Positions 23,214 to 33,999 of a stretch of DNA of 64,000 nucleotides are shown here, piece after piece. The position numbers and the translations under genes were made by a program. Below the pieces are notes generated by a model. The model made no database searches, was not told the origin of the DNA, and saw nothing but the letters and a program-made list of their open reading frames with translations. Source of the DNA: Hordeum vulgare subsp. vulgare (Eukaryota > Streptophyta > Magnoliopsida > Poales > Poaceae); contig NC_058519.1 in the NCBI RefSeq assembly GCF_904849725.1, positions 108,178,881 through 108,242,880 on the forward strand, given 5' to 3'. Position 1 is the first letter of the stretch; the number at the start of each line of letters is the position of its first letter.

Positions 23214-25069
23214 CTAGTATAGAGTGGGACTAATGCCCTTAAGATCATCAAGAGTATATCCAGTAGCAGCACGGTGCTTCCTCAGAGTTTTTAGTAACTT
23301 CTTTTCTTCATGCTCCGAGAGGCTATCACTAATAATGACAGGATATATCTCTTTTTCATCAAGATAAGCATACTTAAGAGTATCTGGCAACTGTTTAAGC
23401 TCGAACACAGGATCACCCTTTGGTGGAGGTGGATCCCCAAGCAGTTCAACAGGCAAGTTATTCTTAAGGATAGGATATTGTTCTAAGACAACTCTATCTA
23501 TTTCATCCCTTTCATCCATATGCATATCATTTTCATGCTCAAGCAAGTATTGCTCTAAGGGATCAGTAGGAGGCACGGCAATAGAAGCTAGGGCAATAGT
23601 TTCATCCTTACTAGGCAACTCTTTTTCATGAGGTTGTCTACCAAACTTGGAGAAACTGAACTCATGTGACACACCTTCAAAGCCAACAATGACAGTTTGC
23701 TTCTCACAGTCAATATGAGCATTGACGGTATTGAGGAAGGGTCTGCCAAATATGATGGGACAAAAGCTATCTTGAGCGGTAGCAAGAACGAGGAAATCAG
23801 TAGGATACTTTGTTGACCACACAAGACTTCAACATCCCTAATAATTCCCACGGGGCAGATAGTATCTCTATTGGCAAGCTGAATAGTGACATCAATAGGC
23901 TCTATCTCAACAGGTGCAATCTCATCTTTGATTTCATCATATAAGGATTGAGGTATTGCACTAACACTAGCACCCACGTCACATAAACCATGATAACAAT
24001 GATCTCCTATCTTAACAGAAACCATAGGCATGCCAACAACATGCCTATGTTTGTCTCTAACGTGAGGTTTAGCAATTCTAGCAGCATCTTCACAGAAGTG
24101 AATATTATGTCCCTCAACATCGTCGGACAGAAGATCTTTGATAATAGCAATGCTAGGTTCAACTCTAATTTTCTCAGGGGGTGTAGGTGTTCTAATGTAG
24201 CCTCTACGTATCACAATTGAAGCTTTAGAATGATCCTTTATCCTAACATGGAAATGTGGTTTCTCAATGTAAGCACTGGGAACCACAGGATCATTATAGG
24301 CAATGACTTTCTCTTCAACTGGAGTGGGTTTAACTACATTGACTTCTAAAGGAGGATGATATTTAAACCACTTCTCTTCGGGGAGATCAATATGAGCAGC
24401 AAAGGATTCACACAGTGAAGCTATTATCTCAGAGTCAAGTCCATACTTAGCGCTAAAGTCACAAAAAGTATTTGTCTCAACAAAGGATTTAATGCAATCA
24501 AAAGTGAAATTCATACCTGACTCCTTACCTTCTTCAAGCTCCCAATCTTCAGAGTTGCGTTTAATTCTCTCCAATAAATTCCATTTGAAGTCAATATCTC
24601 TCTTCATAAAACAACCAGCACAAGAAGTGTCAAGCATGGTGCGATCATCATGAGAAAGCCGAGCATAGAAGTTCTGAATGATAATTTCTCTCAAGAGCTC
24701 ATGATTGGGGCATGAATATAACATTGATTTAAGCCTCCCCCAAGCTTGAGCGATGCTTTCTCATGTCAACGCCTTATCCATCAAAGATAAAGGAAAGACC
24801 TTCTTCTTGACCTCATCCTCGGGCAAATTTGCAAGCTTAAATAAACCACAAACTTCATGTACATAGATTAGATGCAAGTCTGGATATGATGTTCCATCTC
24901 CTGTAAAAGGATTAGCCATCAGTTCCTCAAGCATACCCGAAGGAAATTCAAAGCAAATATTTTCAGTAGGTGCAGCAGGTTGAGGAGCAACTCTTTGTGC
25001 TTCCGTTCGAGGTGAAGATACCCCGAACAAGCCCCTCAAAGGATTAGTATCCATAGTGACAAGTGACAA
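23214..25069 (-). pseudogene. Gypsy A gag and protease (degenerate)
   Basis: The frame begins at ATG 25069 (MSLVTMDTNPLRGLFGVSSP) with gag sequence containing VCGLFKLANLPEDEVKKKVF. After a stop at 24761, gag continues with AWGRLKSMLYSCPNHELLRE. The usual central gag segment seems shortened. The protease active site reads CDVGASVSAI (Asp codon near 23980). A frameshift near 23800 moves to the frame with IIFGRPFLNTVNAHID, an acidic linker and the approach to RT. The order and sequence are those of Athila/Tat-like Gypsy elements. Confidence 0.85.
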
Positions 25070-25128
25070 TAAATTTCAGCACACTATATGAATGTTTCCT
25101 TACCAAGTTCCACTTACCAAAGGCGCTT

Positions 25129-25160
25129 CACTCCCCGGAAACGGCGCCAGAAAAGAGTCT
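25129..25160 (-). other. Gypsy A primer-binding site
   Basis: Immediately inside the 5' LTR, on the minus strand, is TGGCGCCGTTTCCGGGGA, which differs at one base from the site expected to pair with the 3' end of tRNA-Asp. Confidence 0.8.
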
Positions 25161-26632
25161 TGATGACCCACAAGTATAGGGGATCAATCGTAGTCCTTTC
25201 GATAAGTAAGAGTGTCGAACCCAACGAGGAGCAGAAGGATCTGACAAGTGGTTTTCAGCAAGGTAAAAGTTGTAGGCACTGAAATTGTCCGTAACAAGTG
25301 ATTGTGTGGTGAGATGATTCGTAGCAAGCAACAAGTAACAAAAGTAGCACCGGTGCAGCAAAGTGGCCCGATCCCTTTTGTAGCAAGGGACAAGCCTGGA
25401 CAAAGTCTTAAAGGAGGAAAAGCGCTCCCGAGGACACACGGGAATCTCTGTCATGCTAGTTTTCATCATGTTCATATGATTCGCGTTCGTTACTTTGGTA
25501 GTTTGATATGTGGGTGGACCGGCGCTTGGGTACTGCCCTTACTTGGACAAGCATCCCACTTATGATTAACCCCTCTCGCAAGCATCCGCAACTACGAAAG
25601 AAGAATTAAGACAAAGTCTAACCATAGCATTAAACTAGTGGATCCAAATCAGCCCCTTACGAAGCAACACATAAACTAGGGTTTAAGCTTCTGTCACTCT
25701 AGCAACCCATCATCTACTTACTACTTCCCAATGCCTTCCTATAGGACCAAATAATGGTGAAGTGTTATGTAGTCGACGTTCACATAACACCACTAGAGGA
25801 AAAACAACATATAACACATCAAATTACCGAACGAATACCAAATTCACATGACTACTATTAGCATGATTTATCCCATGTCCTCAGGAACAAAAGTAACTAC
25901 TCACAAAGCATAATCATATTCATGACCAGAGAGGTAATGAGTAGCATCAAGGATCTGAACATAAACTCTTCCACCAAGTAATCCAACTAGCATCAACTAC
26001 AAAGAGTAATCAACACTACTAGGAACCTTACAAGTACCAATCGGAGTCGCGAGATGGAGATTGGTTACAAGAGATGAACTAGGGTTTGGAGATGAGATGG
26101 TGCTGATGAAGATGTTGATTGTGACGAGTCCCCTCCGATGAGAGGAGTGTTGGTGATGACGATGGCGATGATTTCCCCCTCCGGGACGGAAGTTTCCCCG
26201 GAAGGATCTTCGTGCCGGAGCTCTAGATTGGTTCTGCTCAAGTTCCACCTCATGGCGGCGGCGAAACCACGAAAAAGCTCCTCCTTGATTTTTTTTTCTG
26301 GACAAAACCCTTCATATAGAAAAAGAGGGGGGAAAGTGGGCCAGCAGGGTGCCCACAAGTCCCCATGCTATGCGTGTTATCCTCGGCCCAGTATTTTTTA
26401 TAAATCAGGAAAAAAATCCTCGTTGATTTTACGGTGTTTGGAGTTGCGCAGAATAGGTATCTCAACTTTGCTCCACTTTCAGGCCAGAATTCCAGTTGCC
26501 GACATTCTCCCTCTTCATGTAAACCTTGCAAAATAAGAGAGAAAATGCATAAGAATTGTACCGTGAAGTGAAATAACAGCCCAAGAAGCGATAAATATCA
26601 ACATGAAAACATGATGCAAAATGGACGTATCA
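25161..26632 (-). repeat. Gypsy A 5' LTR
   Basis: A 1,472-bp LTR in minus orientation, matching the split left LTR. It begins (from the right) TGATACGTCCATTTTGCATC and ends TACTTGTGGGTCATCA. Relative to the other LTR it has lost about 70 bp of GC-rich sequence and carries a short foreign insert at 26363-26385 that is identical to sequence just outside the element. Confidence 0.9.
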
Positions 26633-26637
26633 GCCAC
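26633..26637. repeat. Target-site duplication of Gypsy A (right copy)
   Basis: gccac, matching 1746-1750 at the other end of Gypsy A. Confidence 0.9.
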
Positions 26638-27583
26638 TCTCTAAACCTTCAAGTAATAATCTGTTTTGCATGGCTGAACCGCTCATGTGGTGACAAGGGG
26701 CAGTCAGTATCTTCCATGCTATGCGTGTTATCCTCGATACATGTTTATTCACTATCACCCACGAGAAAGGGGTCGGTACTCGGAATGCCCAGTTCCATGC
26801 TCAAATCGAAAAGAGAATTGCAAACAAAACTCCCCCTGGATTGTGGTTGGTATGGACGGCACCTGAGGATTCGGCTAGTCGTGGAGTGTGATTGATCGGT
26901 GGTGGGGGAGTCAAAACTTTACTTTTCTATTTGGGAACCGCCTATAATATGTGTAGCATGGAAGATGGTGAAAACTCTTGGTCATCGCGTTGACAATGAA
27001 AGCATGCCACCCAAAATTATTTATCTCTGTCTTCAAAGCTTGAGCTCTGGCACCTCTGCAAATCAATGCTTCCCTCTGTGAAGGGCCTATCTATTTACAT
27101 TTCTGTTGAGTCGTCCTCTTCTTATAAAAAAGCACCAATTATAGAGCACCTCTGTCATTTTGATGCTTTTCTATTAATTGATATTGAGTATGACTATGAT
27201 TGGATCTTCTTTGCCATGAATTACAATGTTCAGTGAGCCCTTGGTCTTTGAAGGTGCTCTACATTTATGTTTTGCGGTCTCAGAAAGAGCTAGCGAGATA
27301 CCATGTGTTCATATTGCTTCATGATTGTTTTGATTGAAGTGTTGACGTTTGAAACTTATTATTATTGCTCGCTACATGATTATGCCATTGATATGAGTAC
27401 ATCATGAGACCTAAATGTCATTGCTTATGTGGTTAGCTTATGATCTTGCTGAAAATCTGAATATGAGTTAGACATAATTACAACAACAAGATCAAAAAGA
27501 GTTCATAAAAGTTTTTCTTTTGTCTCTTTGAGTTTGTCAACTGAATTGCTTGAGGACAAGCAAGGCTTTAAGCTTGGGGGAGT
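26638..27583 (+). mobile_element. Gypsy C 3' internal tail (right piece)
   Basis: This continues the sequence broken at 1750. It is non-coding but familiar as the tail preceding the LTR in very abundant wheat Gypsy elements. It ends in the polypurine tract AAGCTTGGGGGAGT (27570-27583), directly before the LTR. Confidence 0.8.
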
Positions 27584-28987
27584 TGATACGTCTCCATCGT
27601 ATCTACTTTTCCAAACTCTTTTGCCCTTGTTTTGGACCCTAATTTTTATGCTTTGAATGGAACTAACCCGGACTGATGTTGTTTTCAGCAGAATTGCCAT
27701 GGTGTTGCTTTTGCGCAGAAATAGAAGTTCTCGGAATGACTTGGAAATTTACGATAATTTTTTGTGGAATATATTAAAAATACTGGCGCAAGAATTACTT
27801 GGAGGGATGGAGCCAGGAGCCCACAAGCCCAGGAGGCGCGTCCCCCTGGCCACGCCTGGCAGGCTTGTGAGGCCCTCGTGGCTCCGCTGCCTCCAACTCC
27901 AGCTATATATAGTCTCTCTCACCCAGAGAAAATTAAGAGAGAAGAGGTCATCACGTTTCACGACACGGATCCGCCACCACCACCTGTTCTTCCTCTAGAG
28001 GGCAGATCTGGAGTCCGTTCTGGGCTCCGGAGAGGGGAAATTGACGCCGTCGTCATCATCAACCATCCTTCATCGCCAATTCCATGATGCTCTTCATCGT
28101 TCATGAGTAATCTCATCGTAGGCTTGCTGGACGGTGATGGGTTGGATGAGATCTATCATGTAATCGAGTTAGTTTTGATGGGGTTTGATCCCTAGTATCC
28201 ACTATGTTCTGTGATTGATGTTGCTACTACTTTGCTATGCTTAATGCTTGTCACTAGGGCCCAAGTGTCATGATTTCAGATCTGAACCTATTATGTTTTC
28301 ATCAATATATTTGTGTTCTTGATCCTACCTTGCAAGTTGTAGTCACCTACTATGTGTTATGACCCGGCTACCCCGGAGTGACAATAGCCGGTACCACTCC
28401 CAGAGATGACCATAGTATGAGGAGTTCATGTATTCACTAAGTGCTAATGCTTTGTTCCGGTTCTCTATTAAAAGGAGACCTTAATATCCCTTAGTTTCCA
28501 TTAGGACCCCGCTGCCACGAGAGGGATGGACAATAGATGTCATGCAAGTTCTTTTCCATAAGCACGTATGACTAAATACAGAATACATGCCTACATTACA
28601 TTGACGAACTGGAGCTAGTAAATATCTCCCCATGTTATAATTGTTACATGATGAATGTCATCCGACATAATTATCCATCACCGATCCAGTGCCTACGAGT
28701 CTTTTCCTACTTCTCCTTGCTGCTACTGTTATGCCTACTGCTGTCACTGCTGCTACTGTTACCTCTACTAGTGTCACTACTGTTACCGTTGCTACCATTA
28801 CTATCACACTACTTTGCTAGTGAAACTTTGCTGCAGATACTAAGTCTTTCAGGTGTGGTTGAGTTGACAACTCAACTGCTAATACACGAGAATATTCTTT
28901 GACTTCCCCTTGTGTCGAATCAACAAATTTTGGTTGAATACTCTACCCTCGACAACTGTTGCGATCCCCTATACTTGTGGGTTATCA
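27584..28987 (+). repeat. Gypsy C 3' LTR
   Basis: A 1,404-bp LTR beginning TGATACGTCTCCATCG and ending TACTTGTGGGTTATCA. A TATA box (TATATATA, 27904-27911) is present. A TGCTACTG/TGCTGTCA-type low-complexity tract spans about 28720-28810. It is related to the Gypsy B LTR, which lies in the opposite orientation. Confidence 0.88.
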
Positions 28988-30091
28988 AGGGTATGTACCA
29001 GTAGCTATGTGTTTGATCTCTCTCTCTCGTGTTCTTGAGATGTCTTGATATCGATGTACCGCGGGCTTTGCTACTATAGTTGGATCTTATGATGTTCTTC
29101 CCCCTCTCCCTTCTTGTAATGAATTGAGTTTTCCCTTTGGAGTTATCTTATCGGATTGAGTCTTTAAGAACGCTTGATGTATGTCTTGCACGTGTCTATC
29201 TGTGGTGACAATGGGATATTCATGTGAGTACTTGATGTATGTTTTCGTGATCAACTTGCGGGTTTCGTGACATCAGGAACCTATGCATATGGGTTGGCAC
29301 ACATTTTGAATCTTTGGTAGAAACTTTGGGGCACTCTTTGAAGTTCTATGTGTTGGTTGAATAGATAATTCTGTGATTGGGTGATGCATATCGTATAATC
29401 ATGCCCACGGATACTTGAGGTGACAATGGAGTATCTAGGTGACATCAGGGTCTTGGTTGATATGTGTCTTAAGGTGTTATTCTAGTACGAACTCTATGAT
29501 GGATCGAACGGAAAGAATAGCTTCGTGTTATTTTACTACGGACTCTTGAATAGATTGATCAAAAAGAATAACTTTGTGGTGGTTTCGTACCCGACAAAAA
29601 TCTCTTCATTTGTTCTCCGCTATTAGTGACTTTGGAGTGACTCTTTGTTGCATGTTGAGGGCTAGTTATATGATCCAATTGTGTTAGCATTGTTGAGAGA
29701 ACTTCACTAGTGTAAGTATGAACCTGAGGCCTTGTTTCCACGCATTGCAATACCGTTCGTGCTCACTTTTATTATTAGTTACCTTGCTGTTTTTGTAATT
29801 TCAGATTACAAAAACCTATATCTACCATTCTTATTGCACTTGTATCACCATCTCTTCGCCGAACTAGTGCACCTATACAATTTACCATTGTATTGGGTGT
29901 GTTGGGGACACAAGAGACTCTTTGTTATTTGGTTGCAGGGTTGCTTGAGAGAGACCATCTTCATCCTACGCCTCCCGCGGATTGATAAACCTTAGGTCAC
30001 CCACTTGAGGGAAAATTGCTACTGTCCTACAAACCTCTGCACTTGGAGGCCCAACAACGTCTACAAGGAGAAGGTTGCGTAGTAGACATCA
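28988..30091 (+). repeat. LTR fragment D (host of Gypsy C)
   Basis: The last part, from ACTTGAGGGAAAATTGC to GCGTAGTAGACATCA (ending 30091), is the familiar 3' end of a common Triticeae Gypsy LTR. In full elements this is followed by a tRNA-Asp-type primer site; here unrelated GC-rich DNA follows, so this is a solo LTR or a deletion remnant. Its left part would lie beyond Gypsy C, outside the window. No open frame is convincing. Confidence 0.6.
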
Positions 30092-30430
30092 GAGTCGTAC
30101 CGTCTGTCCATAGGGTTGTGGCGAAGCAGTTCGCTCAGCATGAGCAGCGCGTCCTGCATGTTCAGATCTCCCACATGGACACAAGCTGGTGAAGATGTTG
30201 CGAGGGGCGCGGCAAAGCGGCCACCTTGCCGCACTAGGGGCCGCGGGAAGCCCTGCTGCTTGCGGGCGGCGCGGGCGACGACGGTGGTGGCTCTGATGCT
30301 GGTGGGGCGGTAACGACCGCCCGGCACCGAGGACTCGGGGCGCATGTGGTGAGCATTGGCCATGGGGTCGGTGAAGCTGGAGCTGAAACTGGAGCGGAAG
30401 AACGGCTGCGCAACCCTATGCGGCGTGCCA
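30092..30430. other. GC-rich segment of unknown origin, possible gene fragment
   Basis: Base composition changes sharply from AT-rich LTR to GC-rich DNA. A minus-strand frame (30061-30363) reads MANAHHMRPESSVPGGRYRP and later LNMQDALLMLSELLRHNP, with gene-like composition. I do not recognise it, and the frame runs into LTR D at its end. It may be a captured host gene piece or a fragment of an unidentified element. Confidence 0.3.
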
Positions 30431-31400
30431 AATGTCGGAATCGGGGCTGCGCAGACCAGGAAAGGTTCTAACTCTGGGGTGTGCCCGCCCTCCTACCCTG
30501 TTCTACCTCCCAACTTCATGGTGACTCTCCCGTGGCTCGAGCTAAGGGAAGCGAACTAGAACACGCGAACAGTTTACCCAGGTTCGGGATACCTTGTGGT
30601 TTAAAACCCTACTCGTGCTAGTATTGATTGCTTGAGGTAGAAGACAAGTACAAAGGAGAATTCTTGCCCTAGTCTAAAACAATGGGGACCCCCTGCTATG
30701 GAGGCCGGGCCTCTCTTTTATACTAGCATTGGTCCTCTTCCCAAAACACAATTGGCAAGAAGGGTTGCCAGAATGGCCATTTTGAAAGGGGACAGGACTA
30801 CAGCCCGCCCTAACAAAGGTGGTCTTTCCCTGCAAAAGCCCTTCTCCATGACACACTCATGGGCTCGGGGATGACCTTCGTCCTACCAGCCCCCAGCTTT
30901 TAACCTCTAGCACTGATCGGGAAACCTTTGGGGTCGCTTTGGGAACCCGCAGCTGGCTCGGCTCCTTTAGCACCAAAACGGAAAGCTTCTCTGTCCATGC
31001 CCGCTTGCACCGACCCTGGTACCGCACATCATGACCCACCACACCCCATGTGAGGGGGTTGGACCGTGGGACCTCGGCATGGCGCCCTTGATAATCCGCC
31101 CCTCAGAATAGGAACATTAGGAGGTGTCTCCTTCCCGCGAGCCTCACGGGAAACGGCCTGGGTGAATTCCATGATCAGTCCCTCTCAAGGAGGGTCCCTC
31201 ACGAGGGTCAGACCCCTAGGACTTAATGGGGAGCATCGCCGGGCCCACGACGCATACTAGGCCCTGGGTCGCAGGCAGGCAGGCCTGGGTACCCCCGGTC
31301 CCAAAGCCCCGACACGCGTTGTTGAGGGTCCGGAGGCCTTGAGGGCAAGAGCGTGAAAGCTAGAGGTTGCATGAGATCTGTTACGGGCAAGCCCGGTTCT
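30431..31400 (-). repeat. Probable LTR remnant, minus orientation
   Basis: The stretch with CAGTTTACCCAGGTTCGGG and TTGAGGTAGAAGACAAGTAC (about 30565-30655) is typical of LTRs of several grass Gypsy families read in reverse. The remainder is moderately GC-rich and non-coding. No TSD or exact boundary could be found. Confidence 0.35.
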
Positions 31401-31404
31401 GTAC

Positions 31405-31842
31405 GTGGAACACACGGTTGTGGCCTTCGAAAGGGCAGCATGGACCGATCAGTTTCTCGTTGCCTTGGCGGCTCGCGCGGATTTAGCCGCGGTAAGGGCA
31501 TCAACCTTCTTAGTGTCTGCTACTGCTCTAGCACATGACGCAACTTATGACTTTCTTGTTTACGACCGCTTTGAAAATCTCCATCATCAGAGGGCTGCAC
31601 GCATGCCTTTGGCCATGGATGGGATTTTCCATGAGAAAAGATCTACTATGATGGAGCAGGAGCTGATTAATGGTCGGTCCTATGAAGCGTTCAAGAACAT
31701 GGTCCTCACTGACACGGATGTTGATCCTTCTTCCATAGAGAAGATGTTGTGTGAGAACAAACAATATTTCAACATCGTCGAACCAACGGTCCAGCCCACA
31801 ACAATGCCGATGAGTAGTTGTTTCCACGTTGCTATTTTGTGA
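31405..31842 (+). CDS. Hypothetical ORF next to CACTA end
   Basis: A 145-codon frame in mixed-composition DNA just upstream of the CACTA subterminal repeats. It is Ala-rich at the N-terminus and acidic in the middle (DTDVDPSSIEKML). No transposase, helicase or zinc-finger motif is visible. It could be a fragment of a CACTA-encoded protein, a captured gene piece, or chance. I see no initiation context or splice evidence that decides this. Confidence 0.3.
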   Translation: MEHTVVAFERAAWTDQFLVALAARADLAAVRASTFLVSATALAHDATYDFLVYDRFENLHHQRAARMPLAMDGIFHEKRSTMMEQELINGRSYEAFKNMVLTDTDVDPSSIEKMLCENKQYFNIVEPTVQPTTMPMSSCFHVAIL

Positions 31843-31849
31843 ACCTTCT

Positions 31850-32715
31850 GATATGTAATGTCGTTGTTATGTTGTTTAGTTGATTATGTATGCGTACGAA
31901 CGATAATTTGTGCTATCATTTTCTAAATGAGGTGCTTATTACCAGAAATTATCTATGTTAGCATGTGTCTATGTTATTTTCAGTCTTTCCACAAAATTTA
32001 GTTTACTCACCTGTTTGTTAGGCATGACACGCATATTGCTACGTCGAAATGTTTGTGTTATTTTTGCTCATCCTGCAGAGTTCATCCAAGCGCATGGTAT
32101 GCCGTCTGTCGCACACGTCTTGATGTGTGCAACCGTTTGTGTTATTTTGGATCATTGCAAAGAGTTCACCCGAGTGACCTGTATGCGGCATAGATGTTGT
32201 GCAGACAGAGCAAATCATAGTACACACGGTCTAAACTACAAAACCCGTTGGTGATGATTTCATCAATCGTTGACAATTGTATACCAAGAAGCATTTCCCC
32301 ACAACACACACAGGTTATTAGTACCAATCATTTGTGTTATTTCTGGTGTTCGCACATGAGTCTGATTACTCACTTGTTTGTTGTATATTGCACACATATT
32401 GTTATACCTTGTGTTCTACTATATCATCGCACACAGTTTATGGTAGTGAACTGTGTGCCCTCTATCGCACACATCTCGATCTCAATAACCCTTTGTGTTA
32501 TTTTAGCTAATCACATATAGTCCGTTTGTTAGAATTTATGCCATGTATCGATACACAACTTTTTTTGAACCATATTTGATTTATCTACCATCGCACATAG
32601 TTTTCATCATTGGGGACGGAGCTATAACTATATTGCTTTCGAGTCATGCATCGCACACAGTTTCGTCGAAGGGTCTTTTATTGATGTGTCTTCTTTGGAC
32701 CATCCTGCAGTAGTG
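31850..32715 (+). mobile_element. CACTA-type DNA transposon, terminal region
   Basis: The segment ends GACCATCCTGCAGTAGTG (32698-32715); its reverse complement starts CACTACTGCAGG, the hallmark of CACTA (En/Spm) inverted termini. The preceding 700 bp carry the short repeats expected of a subterminal region: TTTGTGTTATT near 32052, 32136, 32331 and 32492, and TCGCACA(C/T)A-like words near 32109, 32418, 32465, 32590 and 32648. The other terminus was not found in the window. The flank at 32716 re-enters Gypsy E coding sequence, so the transposon cut E. Confidence 0.7.
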
Positions 32716-33700
32716 ACTATTCCTTTTATTCATCCGAAGGTATAGCTTCAAGTGTTGTACTTTGACAATCCATGGGCCATATTTTCCCCCTTTTAACCAA
32801 ATACCTCCGGATATAAACTTCTTCAATCTCATATGGCCCTTCCAAACAAGACTTGAGTTTTCCTGGAAACAACTTGGGACGAGAGTTAAATGGGAGCATC
32901 TTGTCCCCCGCAACAAACGTTCATTTTAGTATCTTATGATCGTGCCACATCTTAACTTTTTTGTTTACACAACTGGACACTCTCGTACGAACTATTCCAA
33001 AGCTCCCCTAAAGCATGTATATCTAGCAATCTTTTCTCTCTTGCTTCCTTAAGATTAAAATTGATATTTTTGATAGCCCAAAAAAGCTTTATGTTCTGAA
33101 TCCAAGGGAAAATGTAATGCCTCACCATAAACCATCTTATATGGTGACATACCCATGGGATTGTTGTAAGCGGTGTAGTATGCCCATAATGTTTCATTTA
33201 GCTTTCATGCCCAGTCTTTTTTGGACATTTGCACCATATTGTTCTCACGATTCGAAAGTTCCACTTGACCACTTGTTTGAGGATGATATGGTGAAGCTAC
33301 TCAATGGGTCACTCCATACTTATGAAGTACTCTCTCAAAAATTTAATGTATAAAATGAGGTCCATTTTTAGTAATTAGAAGTTTGGGGACTCTGAACCTG
33401 GGTAAGGTGATGTCCTTTATCATCTTCAGTGAGGTAGCCGCGACTACATGATGAGTTGGGATGGCTTCAACCCACTTTGTAACATAGTCTAGACCCACAA
33501 GAATATGAGTATGCCCATCTGAAACAGGGAAAGGCCCCAAATAGTCTAATCCCAAAACATGAAAACGTTCACAAACCAAACTATAGTTCATGGGCATTTC
33601 TTGCCTCCTGCCTATATTACATGTGCGTTGACAAGTATCACAATTTTTTTAAAACCTATGTGCATATTTGAAGAGTGTAGCCCCGTAGAATCTTGATTGA
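32716..33700 (-). pseudogene. Gypsy E integrase remnants
   Basis: The frame 33343-33597 reads MPMNYSLVCERFHVLGLDYL and GHTHILVGLDYVTKWVEAIP, homologous to the integrase core of Gypsy A. Frame 32952-33197 holds the C-terminal part (LFWAIKNINFNLKEAREKR). The expected DGG motif reads ITKNGPHF, so the second catalytic Asp is replaced by Asn. Stops and shifts separate the pieces. Confidence 0.75.
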
Positions 33701-33999
33701 AGCGCCCTGGCACTATTTCGGTCACCTGCATGATGTCGTGCATAAGGGCTGCTATGACATTTATTAGGTATAGCATTTATTTCATGCTCATGGACACAAC
33801 GCCAAATCATGTCATCCGGTCCATGCTAATCAAGGAAGGGGTCATCCTAGAAATAATTCTTCAGCTCACTAATGATTTTTTTTTCCATGATAATTCATAT
33901 CTGGCGGCATGTACTTTCCCGCAAGAAAGTTAGCATAGTCCGCAAACGAAGGCTCTATCTTTTTAATCATAGCCAAACTCTCACCTCGAAAGGATTCAT

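Larger units (their letters stand above)
1751..26632 (-). mobile_element. Gypsy A, complete minus-strand LTR retrotransposon with two nested insertions
   Basis: The element runs from a 3' LTR at the left (1751-12142, split by Copia I) to a 5' LTR at the right (25161-26632). Flanking 5-bp duplications gccac (1746-1750 and 26633-26637) define both ends. On the minus strand, reading right to left, come a primer-binding site, gag, protease, RT, RNase H, integrase, an accessory ORF, a polypurine tract and the 3' LTR. After removing Copia I and Gypsy B the element is about 10 kb. The order PR-RT-RH-INT is that of Gypsy (Metaviridae-type) elements. Integrase and primer site resemble the Athila/Tat lineage. 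Every coding section carries stops or frameshifts, so it is not autonomous. Confidence 0.9.

Noticed and set aside
32040..32650. Regularly spaced short repeats that might suggest a CRISPR-like array
   Set aside because: Spacing is irregular, units are 8-12 bp, and they end at a CACTA terminus; these are transposon subterminal repeats in plant DNA.
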